Below, one piece after another: positions 10,557-22,485 of a stretch of 64,000 nt of DNA (within the stretch, counting starts at the first letter, position 1; every line of letters begins with the position of its first letter). The translations under genes were made by a program, and so were the position numbers. This DNA comes from Excoecaria cochinchinensis (taxonomy: Eukaryota > Streptophyta > Magnoliopsida > Malpighiales > Euphorbiaceae): assembly GCA_947683425.1 (NCBI GenBank), contig CANTUQ010000076.1, positions 4,526,001-4,590,000 on the forward strand, given 5' to 3'. Under the pieces are notes generated by a model. It was not told the DNA's origin and ran no database searches. It saw only the letters and a list, made by a program, of their open reading frames with translations.

Positions 10557-11599
10557 CATATGCATTTACGCCCTTAAGATCCATCTCGAGATTAGATAGG
10601 GCCTTGTATTTTTGAGATTAATGCCAAATGATGATCATGCGTGATGAAATTGAACTGGAACATATGCATTTACACAATAATATTTTAATGTAAGCAAAGC
10701 AATTTATCTCACATACTCAAAATGGTTTGAGTTCTAGCATAAAAAGTAGCGCATTATTTTTTATTCGCATGTGTTCAATTTACTATCTATGGCCTCCATT
10801 GTTATTGTCATCCTGATACTTTAGCAAACTCGCCCTGATATCGGCTTTGAGCTACTAGCGAGCACATTTGTAAGGAATGCCGAAATCCACATAGCCACTA
10901 GTCAGACAGCGAAAGGACTTTAGTTTTGTAAAATAATAATAAAAAAAGGCCGTTAGAGATGAAAATCGTGACTAGCTCTCTAAATAAAAGTTAGATGTAG
11001 GGTGAAAACCTGGAAACAGGCAGTCTGCCCTATAAAATTCCAGGCAAATATTAGGCAAAGGGTTATGTGAAAATCCCCAAGGGACGCATTTCCCTTAAAG
11101 AAAAGCTAGTGTGAAAATCCATAAGAGGCGCACTACCTTTAAAATAATGACTTCCGATGCCCAGAGCAATAAGGCGACATTACTTCGGTTGATTTCCCTT
11201 CAAGCAGATAGTGCATGATGCAGGGACATGAGTTAGAATCTTGGGCATGGGCATGTGATCGTTGACCGTGGGGGGGGGGGGGGGGGGGGCAAAAGATGCA
11301 CATCTAACGGGTCTCTCAGAAAGGGTTTTGGGTCAAAGTCCCTAAAGCCAAGATGACACTCTCCTAGACCTTTGGGGGCATGGTCGAGCAACCAAGCCAT
11401 ATCCTCAAAGGACCCTCGACCACCCAGGATAGGGTCTATCCATTTTTGCGAGCATCTACATCTCATGTCATACAATTCCTTTGCAAGCATCGGCATTTTG
11501 CTTTTTACAGATACACACACAATTTCTTGTATATATTTGTGTGCACATAATTTTACAGGAAATGTCTAAGCGAAAACCATTGCCATTTGAGAATTGCAC
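10557..11599 (+). other. Non-coding internal region of the Tat-like element
   Basis: No gag or pol similarity was seen in any frame. The only notable piece is an uninterrupted run of 20 G at 11270-11289. The weak open frames here have no recognisable domain. Confidence 0.6.
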
Positions 11600-12140
11600 C
11601 AAGCACTTTGTAAGTCTGGAACAGACTCGGTGCAGTTCAAAAGAACAACCCCGCGTTTTGTAAGTCTGGAACAGACTCGGCGCATCGCCATTTGAGGGTG
11701 GCACCCAAGCACTTTGTAAGTTTGGAGCAGATTCGGAGCAGCTCAAGAGAGCATAACCCCGCGTTTTGTAAGTCCAAAGCGGACTCGGCGCATCGCCATT
11801 GAGGATGGCACCCCGCACTTTGTAAGTCTGGAGCAGACTTGGTGCAGTTCAGAAGAACAACCCCGCATTTTGTAATTCTGGAGCAGACTCGTCGCATCGC
11901 CATTTGAGGATGGCACCCAAGCACTTTGTAAGTCTGGAGCAGACTCGGTGCAGCTCAAGAGAGCACGACCCCGCATTTTATAAGTACGAAGAGGACTCGG
12001 CGCATAGCCATTGGAGGATGGCACCCCGTACTTTGTAAGTCTGGAGCAGACTCGGTGCAGCTCAAAAGAGCACTTCCTGCATTTTGTAAGTCCGGAGCAG
12101 ACTCGACACATCACCATCTAAGGATGGCACCCGCACTTCG
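11600..12140. repeat. Minisatellite of two alternating ~53-bp units (five dimers)
   Basis: Each unit begins ttttgtaagtctggagcaga. Type A continues with gcagctcaaaagagcac or gcagttcaaaagaacaac and ends ccccgca. Type B continues cgcatcgccatttgaggatg and ends near cccgcac. They alternate A-B about five times, a higher-order repeat. Both types fold into small hairpins: GTCTG-GAG-CAGAC, GCTC-AAAA-GAGC or GTTC-AAAA-GAAC, and GCCAT-TTGAGG-ATGGC. It sits just before the PPT. Confidence 0.85.
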
Positions 12141-12302
12141 TAGTCTCACGAGCGAATCGGTATGATCCGGAAGGATAACATTCGCAATTCAAATCACAGC
12201 ACTGTTCTATAGGGAGTAGCTGGAAGAAGGCCGCCTCTATTACGCGCTTCTTTCCCTTTTCTGAATTTTAACTCACCTAGGCACCCATGCACTAGCCTCC
12301 CC

Positions 12303-12317
12303 AAAATTGGGGGCAAC
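12303..12317 (+). other. Polypurine tract of the Tat-like element
   Basis: AAAATTGGGGGCAAC immediately precedes the 3' LTR, the place and composition expected for plus-strand DNA priming. Confidence 0.75.
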
Positions 12318-13357
12318 TATAGACATTGGGTCCTGAGGCAGTTCAAATTAGGATTACCAAATGATGAAATTAAGTGTGCCTATTTATAGGCAAAAATGAA
12401 AGTTGAAAGTGATGGTTTCCTTGTGAAAATTAATTTATTAAAAGTAAATAAAATGTGTTTTAAAAATATTTTAAAATAAAAAAAGTGAGTTTAGAAATTA
12501 TAGTATTTTAACAAAAATAAAAAAAAAAATCGGCCGAAATTCGGTGTCGGTGTGTGTCAGAAGCGCGCATGCCCGCGCATTGGGTGACATGCGGCCTGCG
12601 TGAGCGATGCGCTGGGCATCGCTTGCCTCTGCGGGCGCGCTGCACACAACGGCGCTGGTCGCGCGCACCGACGGGGGTCGCTAGCCCCTGCCGCGCCCCC
12701 TGCAGCCCCCTATTGGCGTTTTTGAGCCAAATTTATGTTTTTTCTTTTATTTTTTTTTGTAGAATTTAATTTTTAAACCCTTTTATCTTCTAACCTTTCA
12801 ATCTTTTTCATTTTTTTGGTGTTAATTGGAATTAAATTGTTTTTAATTTTTTCAACAAAAATCTAATTTTTGGTAGGTATAAATTATTTTTTAGAAAGAG
12901 AATTAGGGGGGATTTTTTCTTAAGAAAAATATTTTCTTCTTCTTCTTTAAGAAAAATTCTCCAAATATTCCAATTGATTTTTTCAAGTTAATTCTTAAGG
13001 CAAAAAGAACAATTTTTGTTCTTGAAATTTTTTTTTTATTTAACAATTTTTTCCTTCAGACAAAAAAGGCTAATTTTTTGTTTTTGAGATAAAATTTATC
13101 TTCAATATTTTATTTTTCTAATCTTATTCTTATAAATTAAGATAAGGAAATTGATCATTTACCTTATCAAATCAAATTTTGAGGGTAAGCATTCTAGGCT
13201 TAATTTTTAATTTAATTTTTATTTACAATTAATTAGTCATCATGTAAATTTTTAAATCTTTTGTTATTTTTTTAAATTGTTTATGTGATTTAGTTATGTG
13301 ATTTAATCTTTTTAGCATATTTTATTTTATTCTTGCATATTTATTTGATTGTTCATC

Positions 13358-13444
<87 letters not shown>

Positions 13445-13455
13445 TTTTGTTCATA

Positions 13456-13501
<46 letters not shown>

Positions 13502-13642
13502 TAACATGCTTTAACATGTTTTGTTTATTTCTTTTTATCTTTGCTTGCTTGAGTGTTCATCTTTTTTGTTGTTATTGTGTTTTATTATTATTATTGTTAT
13601 TATTATTATTATTATCTATTACTACTACTATCATCATCATTA

Positions 13643-13686
<44 letters not shown>

Positions 13687-13693
13687 GTTATTA

Positions 13694-13728
<35 letters not shown>

Positions 13729-14850
13729 TATGTTTCCATGCATGTTGAATTGTTAATATGCTAAGTTACTTATTTTTATTATGTCATTTAATTGATTTGT
13801 CATACATGATGCATTTTATTTTATTCATTTTAATTCATTTTCATATGTTACATGTTTAAATTCATTTTTTTTATTACTAACATTACTTTTATTTGTGTTT
13901 TTTTTTGTTTCAATACTTATGTTTTATGTGTGAATCTTTCCAATACCAAATGGGAATCCATGGAGATTTGAAGACACCGTCTTGGTGGGATTTGTCTTGT
14001 TTATTATTTTTTATTATTTTTGTATTTATTCATTATTTTATTATGTAATTTGAAACTAGTTCATTTATTTTTTTATGCACGTTAATTAAAAAATCACAAA
14101 AAGTGTGTATTAATAAATTGGGGTTTTCTAATAAAATGGGACTAATGTCCTAATTTCAACTATTAAAAACTCACCTTTAAAAAGAAGAGTTAACATTCTC
14201 AAAATGGGATCACTCATCCTGATTTTATCGATAAAATACTAAAAATAATTTTTCGGCTTTCTAAGGGAAAATGAAGGAACCAATGTTCCTATCCTAAATA
14301 ATGTCCCGATTTATGAATGTTTATTCATTTGATTTATTTATTTATTTATTTTTTGCTTGATTTTATTTTGGGGGATTGTACTTTTGTCCCAGATTTTAAT
14401 ACCTTTTTATTTGGGAGATTGTATTTTGTCCCAATTTTATCTTTCCTTTATTTTTATGGCTTGCTTTATTTTACCGCTTTCTTTATTGCTTTCTCTCGTG
14501 ATTGATTTGCGCTTTTTTTTTATGCATGACCGTGTGAGAAGAGATATAGAAATTTAAAATTAAAAACCCAGTTAGAATTAATCAAGGCATTATAAAAGTA
14601 AAGTTCTGAATCTTTCTCTGGTTTAGACCTTCGAGCTTAGATGAACTTTTCCAATTTCATTAAATTGGGTGGCGACTCCAAAATACCTCAAAGGTGTCTA
14701 AAGATTTCATGGGATTAGATGATGTTTCCAGTGTTCTATTGGAAGGAGGTGTCCAAAATATCTCATGATTGCCTAAGATCAAAAGACGCAAACCCTCTCG
14801 GGCCCTAAAAGCGGGTCTCCGGGAAGTGCTCGGATCCGGGGCGCATCGCA
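12318..14850 (+). repeat. 3' LTR of the Tat-like non-autonomous element
   Basis: It starts TATAGACATTGGGTCC (first G decayed to A) and ends GCGCATCGCA. It is collinear with 8023-10537, including the CG-rich island (12530-12715), the ATT microsatellites (13360-13730) and the PBS-like decamer (14670). The microsatellite tracts differ most between the two LTRs. Confidence 0.88.
13360..13730. repeat. ATT microsatellites in the 3' LTR
   Basis: ATT runs lie at about 13360-13443, 13457-13501, 13582-13612 and 13640-13729. The ATC tract of the 5' LTR is missing here. Confidence 0.95.
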
Positions 14851-16062
14851 GGCGAGAAGGAGGTGGCCGCCCCACATGGCCAGGCGGCCCCTCAACACCC
14901 TATTTTATCTTTTAGTCTATTTTGCTCCGTTTTGTCCCGTTTTCGATCCATTTTTTCGTCGTATGTGTTCTTTTGCATGATTTTAATATCTTTTGTCGAT
15001 ATAATATTTATTTATTTATTTATTTTATGTGATAATATTTATTTTTATATATGATTTAGTTAAATTTTTGATTTATTTACTAACATCATTTTTTATTTTG
15101 TTTTTATTGCCTACAAACCTTTTTTTACTTGCGTGAGCATTTTCACTAGCAAATGGGAGATCCGTGGAGATTCAAAGCATCTTTTGGTTTGATTTGTCAT
15201 TTTTTATTATTTTGTTATTTTTTATTATTTTGTCTTTTTATTTATTATTTTAGTTTGATTTGTAAAAAAATTATTTATTTCATGCACAATAGAAAGAAAA
15301 TCACACAAAAATAATTTTATTAATAAATTAGGTTTTTCTAATAAAATGGGACCAATGTCCTAATTTTAACCAATAAAAATTCACTTTTAAAAGAAGAGTT
15401 AATTTTTTCAAAACGAAATCACTCATCCCTTTTTTCTCAATATTTAACAAAAAATAACTTTTCAGTTTTTTAAGTGAACATGAAGGAACTAATGTTCCTA
15501 TTCTAAATAAATGTCTCGATTTATGAATGTTATTTAGTTAGTTGATTTTGTTTATTTAATTTCCTATTTTGGGGGATTGTATTTTTTGTCCCAATTTATT
15601 TATTTTTGTTTGTTCTAATTTGGGGGATTGTATTTTTGTCCCAATTTCATTTTGTAATTTATTTTGTATTTTATTTATTTTATCACTTTCTTTACTGCTT
15701 TCCTCGTTTCTTGAATTTGCCCTTTATTTTAAATGGATCATCGTGTGAGATGGGAGATGAAAATTTAATAATTAAAAAACTCATTTATAATTAACCAACA
15801 CATTAATAAGAGTAAAGTTTCGAACTACTCTCTGGTTTAGACCTCGAGATTAGATGAACTTTTCCAATTTCTTAAAAATTGAGTGGCGACTCCAAAATAC
15901 CTCAAAGGTGCCTAAAGGTTTCATGTGATTAGATAAACTTCCCCAATATTCTATTAGGTAGGGATTCCAAAATATCTCATATTGCCCAAAATCTTAAGAC
16001 GCGAACTCTCTTGGACCCTAAAAGCGGGCTTTCTAGACAAAGCGGGTTTGGCGCGCGTCACA
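14851..16062 (+). repeat. Tat-like LTR, right piece
   Basis: It starts with the second GGCGA of the target duplication and continues the LTR broken at 8022 through a CG-rich patch (ggtggccgccccacatggcc), AT-rich U5 sequence, the PBS-like decamer (15884-15893) and the end GCGCGCGTCACA at 16062. No PBS follows, so it may be a solo or truncated LTR. Confidence 0.75.
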
Positions 16063-16701
16063 CTACCAAATATGGACTCAACTATTCTAATCAACAAATC
16101 TACCAAATCTGGAATTAATTCATCGATTAGCATCAGTTCGAGTTACTAAATCCTAAATTTGAGATAACTTACCAAATTTGGAATCAGTTATCTCAAACCC
16201 ATCTATTACTCACTATTATGAACCTAATAAAATCAATAGACATAAACCCAACCTACCATTTCTGACTCAGTTACATAAATAAATGCAGATATTAAAAGAA
16301 CAAAGCATTTACATATACAACAATTTTCGGATTTAGCTCCAATCATCATCATAAATGCATATATAATAAGAGAAATAAAAGAAATCATGCAAATATTCAT
16401 TAAACCCAAATATCTAAATACAAAATATGATTCAATAATTCCTAATCACAAAGAAGTACTCTAACATCAAGAATATAATCATAAAATAAAGACAGTTAGA
16501 GTTTAGATACACCCTTGATAAGAGAAAAAATAGATCTTGAAACTCCTTCTTCTACAACCTTAAAAACTCATTGAATCCCAAAATAGAAATCTAAATTAAT
16601 TTAATCTAAATTATTTGCAAACAAAACTGAAATGAAAATAAAATCGAGCCTAAAACAGTATTTAAGATGAGAAAAAATTAAACTTAAAAGAAAAATAAAG
16701 G
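16063..16701. other. Unassigned AT-rich stretch with an 11-bp inverted repeat
   Basis: No coding similarity and no LTR match to the other families here. TTTGAGATAAC and GTTATCTCAAA (16158-16168 and 16187-16197) form a perfect 11-bp stem around an 18-nt loop that contains CCAAATTTGG. Three loose copies of 'taccaaat.tgga' lie between 16062 and 16182. It could be host spacer DNA or an old element. Confidence 0.5.
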
Positions 16702-16866
16702 TGTAACGCCCATTTTCGACCGCATGCATAGCTTCCCTCCGGCAGCCGAAGAGGGACGTCACGCACATCACATAGCACATACACATACAATTGAGTTAAG
16801 CCCAAATCCTGAATTAATAAATTTCTTTCAAACACAGCGGAATACATTTCCAAAACTCGTACTGTC
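16702..16866 (-). repeat. LTR A, left piece (Tekay-like, minus)
   Basis: It begins TGTAACGCCCATTTTCGACC and matches the reversed U5 end of the 3061-5456 LTR (gcatagcttc, ggacgtcacg). It is interrupted after CTGTC at 16862-16866. Confidence 0.75.
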
Positions 16867-17240
16867 CGTGACACCCCCTATCCACCTGTAGAGATTCACT
16901 ACAGTGACTATGGCGTGTTACAACACAAACACATGCGCATAAAATAATATTCCATGCAAAGTTCGGGTTAAATAAATTTCTTTCCTCAATAATACTAGAT
17001 TACAAACCGAGAATCCATGCATTGCATTACAAAACAAATAGTCTTTCTTTATTATTTACTTTACAAAATACAACTTTCTTAATACAAAACTTATTCTCCT
17101 TACACAATACCAACTATAGTTACACATCCTATAATATTACAAATTATTCCACAATTACAATGGTTCCTAATGTGTTGGCAATGCAGGACTGTCTTCCCAA
17201 AACACCATCTTCAGATACCTACATGGATTAAACATCCATG

Positions 17241-17258
17241 CTAAATGATAACGCTTAG
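17241..17258 (-). other. HP1 hairpin, weakened
   Basis: CTAAATG-ATAA-CGCTTAG keeps the outer pairs but has one A-C mismatch. Confidence 0.55.
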
Positions 17259-17743
17259 TGGGGAACATAATACAATATAGAATAGCATAATGTTTAAGTA
17301 CACTCATAAAGCATGTTATAAACACAATAAGGTTCATGATCTCTATCATACTTCATTCTTACTATTTATAAGCCCACACGTTGGACAATCTCATTAGAAT
17401 TCACACTGTCACTTATTCTTACATGCTCATCACATTCTTTTCCAAATGTATACACACAAGATCATAATTTCTTAATTATTAACATAACGATATTCCATCA
17501 CAATAATAAAAGAATCAAGAAATTTTCATATTTTAGAATCAACAATTGCGCATATATAGAGTTGATCCAGGTATATATCATAGTATGTCAATCACCTTTC
17601 TGTTATACCATCTCATGGTTTTCACATGCTCATTACAATCGCACACAATAGTTTATCACATAATTTTAAACCACTCACTTTATTCACATATTTATTTTAA
17701 CCTTGCCTGCAACTCAAAGACACGGATAACGGGTATCGGATTG

Positions 17744-17987
17744 GTACCCGAAGGTACAGAAATATCAACATTCAGAAATAATTAGTGCAGAAATAATCAA
17801 TCGCATTTGTACTCGTAGGTACATAAATAATCAGTCGCATTTAGTATCTGTAGATACCCTGATATAAAGATACACAATCACTCGCTTTTGGGTAACCTAA
17901 TCCAGGATTATCCCTAGCCTAGACGGGGCCAGTTAATAAAATCAATCGCTTTTGGCTACAGCACTTAAGACCCTGTAGGCATGCCTA
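17744..17987 (-). other. Small stem-loop ladder and CATG palindrome
   Basis: GTACC-CGAA-GGTAC (17744-17757), GTATC-TGTA-GATAC (17844-17857) and TAGGCATGCCTA (17976-17987). Confidence 0.6.
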
Positions 17988-18354
17988 TCTATCCACTACT
18001 TGACTCGTAGGCTAAACATTATTAAGTCCAGTTATTTTCATTGTTAAAACGATTATAGCATTAGAGTATCATTCAATTATACCTCAACACATTGTTTATA
18101 AACAATGTAGTTCACATCGCAATTCCTTCATCATGTTATAGGCATGAAATTATATGCATATATAAATATAGTAACATAAATCTCATGTATGAGAATTCAT
18201 AATCACATGTCTACAAGACGGTTCAAATCATACACAAGCTAATCACCAATTCATAGCTGAAGTGGCACTAACTAAGGTTTAAACAAAAATAAGTTCGAAC
18301 GGAACGAAAAAGGACAAAAATCAAAACTTTCAAATTTCAGGACAGAGGGCAATT

Positions 18355-19186
18355 ACACGGCGGTATGACAAGAACTTACCACCGTGGAAGACATCCTACA
18401 CGGTGGTAAGGAAAGACCATACCGCCGTGTAGAATGCCAAACACAAATCCCTCAACAGCAGAATACATTTAATTAGGCACACATACTCACCTGATTGCCA
18501 CACTATTAGTCTCCATATAAATAAGAATTCATAAGTTCAAAACATTAATTCACATTTATCATTATCATATATATAATTACTCATATGTCCACGTGAACCA
18601 ATATAAAATCGTTTAATATCTTGCATAATAATACATTCTAGTAACATCTATATCAATTCATGCATCATATAATAATATTAGGCCAATACTTCAATCACAC
18701 ATTCATCGACATATCACATTTATTCATATTCACATTAAGCAAACTCATTTCATTTGATATCCTCCATGTGTGTATAACTTAATATCAATTCATAATTATG
18801 TATATTTGTTCATATTATACATGCTCATATAGATTAAGGTATTATAATCCTCAATATTGTCATTAAGGTTGACTTAATTCTATTTCATACAATTACACAT
18901 CATTACTTCATTAGTTTGCTATTAATCTTAATACTATTCATGTATATTTTCGAAGTGATAACTATTCATATGCTCATTTCATAATGTAAGACATGAGTTA
19001 GACAAGCTATAGGAACTTGTAGTGAAGTTCAGGTGTGATTCGGGAAGGAAAAAGTACAATTTAGGCTGAAAGTTGAGGTCACACGGTGGTAAGACATTCC
19101 TTAATGCCGTATAGGACACTAAAAATGGGTCTTTAAGGGGTAGAATGCTTTTACACGGCGGTGAGAAATTCCTTACCACCGTGTAA
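18355..19186. repeat. Palindromic units of CACGGCGGTAAG / CTTACCACCGTG type
   Basis: Two clusters (18355-18430 and 19078-19186) carry ACACGGCGGTA or CACGGTGGTAAG opposite TTACCACCGTGTA. They sit where other LTRs have TCGCGA or TCACGA arrays. Confidence 0.7.
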
Positions 19187-21401
19187 ACCTATTCTGCCTC
19201 AAAGCATGAAGCAGATTCTAGACAGACTTCAGGTCCAAACTTGTATTGCATTTTCCATATAGTTAGAGGCATTTTCAGGCAAAATGTCCTTCTAGACAAT
19301 TGTTCCCTAGGATGTTACGTTTAAAATGGGATAAGTTTCAGGTCATTTGGACATCTTACACGTCAGATATTACCTAAAAAACCTATACTATTCTGATGAA
19401 CCCGTAAGAATAGGGACACCTATGTTTTGACCACTTTTTGGGACACTCAACCATATCTCTGAGACATTTTTAGGTGTGGATCTTAGGTTTAAGCTCCAAT
19501 GTGAATCAACCAATTTAGAGCACTAAAACTCGATGTATGGGCAAAACAGTTACCAAAGGTCATGAATGACCTACACAGATAGTTACCCTACAAGTACATT
19601 TTTTTCCTACTTCATACACAAGACTTCTAAATTAACTTTAATGGCATTTTAACTAATATGCTCTACTAATCATTTATTCATATATAAGTTAACTTGCATA
19701 AGACACAATTCTCATCTTAATTTAATTAAAACTCAAGGAGTTATGGCCAAAGGAACGTAACATGCTCCAAAATGGCCCTCCTACAGAATTTAGCTACACT
19801 TTGAGCAGTTTTGGAGTCTTTAGAGTCCCCTAGACAACAAGACTATTTTCACAAAAACTAAAGACATAGACATTATAGATTCGACCCAATTAGTCTCATT
19901 CAATTTAGAGTTATAGAACTCACAATATAGCATAAACAACTCACATAAGCTCATTCCTTCAATTCCATATCATTTATCACAAATACACCTTTATAACTCA
20001 ATTATACACCTCAAGGCACATGCAAATTTTTAGTACATTTTGTTCATTTATATAAACAAACACAACAATTCATAGTTCATTCAAAATTAGGGTTCAATCT
20101 TAGGTCAATCAAACTCAAGATATTCATTATCACTCAACATGTTCATTTCCTCAATTCAACACACCACAAAACACAATTTACACTCTTAGAGTACAAGAGA
20201 CTCATAGAAATCATCATACTTCAATGCATTCCTTTCTTCAATTCAAACATCTCATAACATAAGACAAATAGTCTTAGCATATAGTCAATTAATTTACACA
20301 TACAAAACACATTTAGTTCTCAAACCTCAAGGTCCTTTGCTCCACTTAAACTCATATGGCACCTTGATCATCAATACTCTCCTTTCGCTTTCCTTTCTCA
20401 TAGCCACCATCACATGCATGGTCAAAATTCCAAAAATAGAAACAAGGGGGATTAATTCCCATCTCAAAATAGAAATGAAGAAGGAGTAGAAGAGGATGAA
20501 GAATAACACAATTAAACACTTACTTTGCCTATGAGAAAACCCAGCTCAAAAGAAGCACCACATGATCCAACTTACAGAAATTTAAAGAATACTAACTAAA
20601 GAAGAGAGAAACAAAAGAAGGAGAGCAAAGAAGAGAGGGTAGCCGAAAATGACATGCAGAAAATCTCCATTTCTCTCTCATCAAGTCCTTTAAATTGCAT
20701 GTGGGAACTAAGGCAGCTCATGCCACTAGGATTCCACTAACTCTTCTCCCCAATGCATGCTAATCCACCTCTTTCTCCTCGAATGCATGCCAATCCACCT
20801 CTTTCTCCTCCAATGCATGCAAATGCTGAAGTGGTAAGGCCAAAGGATGACACTTGGATTCCACTATCGCTTCTTTAATCCTCATTAATTAAAATCTGAA
20901 TTTGATTAACACTAATTAACCTCCATTAACTTTAATCATGCACATTTACCAATTAGTCACTTAAACTTACTTTATTTATTCAATTGGGTCCTCAATTGCA
21001 CCCTAAATCCAACTTTTATTAGATTTTCGCTAGAGTGTTCTGTCGCGCTCGCGATAGAACCCTCACTCAGACCACTTATTCCATGACTTTCCCGAACCTC
21101 CACATAAATTCTTCACTAAGCCGAGTACTCATTCCAATGTGTCCTCTCTTATTAATACACATCCTCATACTCATCAGGACACCACAAATCCTACTAGGGT
21201 ATAAATCGGGCTGTTATACTGTCAACTTATATTACATATAACATTCAGTTGTTGCATCATTTCTCTTTACATGCCAAAATGATAATACATTGTACAGATT
21301 ACAAAAGACCTACACAAAAATTAGCGGTGTTGACCAGAGATAATGCGGGGCCGTCCTTCACTTGTGCTTCGCTTCAGAACCTACATGGATTAATACCTAT
21401 G

Positions 21402-21419
21402 CTAAGCGATAACGCTTAG
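21402..21419 (-). other. HP1 hairpin, G-C closing pair
   Basis: CTAAGCG-ATAA-CGCTTAG, a perfect 7-bp stem. Confidence 0.7.
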
Positions 21420-21847
21420 TGGGGAAACAACATACAATATATATTCATAACAATCATTGTATAACAACATATATGTGCTTTATATCCATGCTTCATCATA
21501 TACTTGCTTCATTATCATACCTCATCGCATACACACTTCATAAACATAAAATTTGACATATCTCGGTGTACATATAGCATTATTATTAAATCATATTAAA
21601 ATATTGCAATATTACATGACAATCTTATAACGGATCACATTCACATTCTTATATCGCATAATATTCACATAGCTCATTATTGTTTAATCATTCATTATTT
21701 ACCTTGCCTGCAACTCATAGATGCGGATAATGGGTATCGTATTAGTACTCGTAAGCACCATATGTCACATTAGTATCTGTAGATGCAACACTTTTGCATT
21801 AGTACCCGTAGATACCGATATAATCATTAATATAAAAACACTTATGT

Positions 21848-21935
21848 GAATCCAATAGGATTCTATGCGCATTGGGGATTCTAAATGGGAATCAAATGCT
21901 TCGACTATAGCACTTGACCCTATAGGCATGCCTAT
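21848..21935 (-). other. Small stem-loop ladder and CATG palindrome
   Basis: GAATCC-AATA-GGATTC (21848-21863), GATTC...GAATC (21877-21893) and the perfect palindrome ATAGGCATGCCTAT (21922-21935). Confidence 0.65.
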
Positions 21936-22215
21936 CTATCCACTACTCGACTTGCAGGCTAAATTATTAATTCCAATTGATGTTCATTCATTCACACTGT
22001 AACATCTATTCATTCACATGAAGCAATATAACTTCATCAAATGTCCTACATACATACATGGCTTATTAAACAACCCACATTTCATTATACATATTCGCAT
22101 TATACATGTTCACATTAAAGATCCAATTAAATGCTGCCAAACTTGACTAAATTCAATTTCATTCACCTATACAACATTAGATAGTGTTTTAAAAACAATT
22201 ATAGAAAATTTAAGT

Positions 22216-22485
22216 ACCTCTCAGTGACAACCAAATGGTTGTGACTGTGACATATGCATAACCCAAAATAGAATGCAAAACATAAGTACCTCACGGTGAC
22301 AAGCAAATGGTTGTGATCGTAACATATGAACGATCCAAAACAGAATGGAAATCAGAAGTATCTCACGGTGATAACCATATGGTTGTCACCATGACAAATA
22401 AACAATTCAAGGTAGAATAGAAAACAAGCTTACCTCACGGTGACAACCAAATGGTTATGACTGTGACATACGCAATTTTTGAGGC
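22216..22485. repeat. Palindrome array, CACGGTGACAACC / GGTTGTCACCGTG type
   Basis: Four ~75-bp units carry ctcacggtgacaaccaaatg followed by gttgtgactgtgaca or close variants. The arms pair across AAAT or ATAT. The same vocabulary is used in element I and LTR J. Confidence 0.75.

Larger units (their letters stand above)
8023..14850 (+). mobile_element. Complete non-autonomous Tat/Ogre-like LTR retrotransposon (LARD-like), TSD GGCGA
   Basis: Two similar LTRs (8023-10537 and 12318-14850) flank a 1.78-kb internal region with a tRNA-Arg PBS and a G-rich PPT but no gag or pol. Exact 5-bp duplications GGCGA lie at 8018-8022 and 14851-14855. It inserted in a CG-rich part of an older Tat LTR. It must depend on proteins of an autonomous Tat element. 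The internal region carries an alternating minisatellite next to the 3' LTR, as is known for the hypervariable 3' regions of Tat-lineage elements. Confidence 0.88.
16867..21218 (-). repeat. Solo LTR B (Tekay-like, minus), TSD CTGTC
   Basis: The ends CGTGACACCCCC (decayed TGTAACACCCC) and GGCTGTTATA are flanked by exact 5-bp duplications CTGTC (16862-16866 and 21219-21223). No internal region is present, so this is a solo LTR left by LTR-LTR recombination inside LTR A. Read on the minus strand it has a TATA-like ATGCAATTTAAAG (20688-20700), a GTAAGT donor-like motif (20518-20523), palindromic CG-rich units (19078-19186, 18355-18430), the stem-loop ladder and CATG palindrome (17744-17987) and HP1 (17241-17258). 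A TCGCGA palindrome also lies in the U3 (21040-21058). Confidence 0.88.

Noticed and set aside
11233..12117. Overlapping minus-strand frames with repeated peptides
   Set aside because: They are produced by the tandem minisatellite whose unit lacks stops; there is no domain and no start context.
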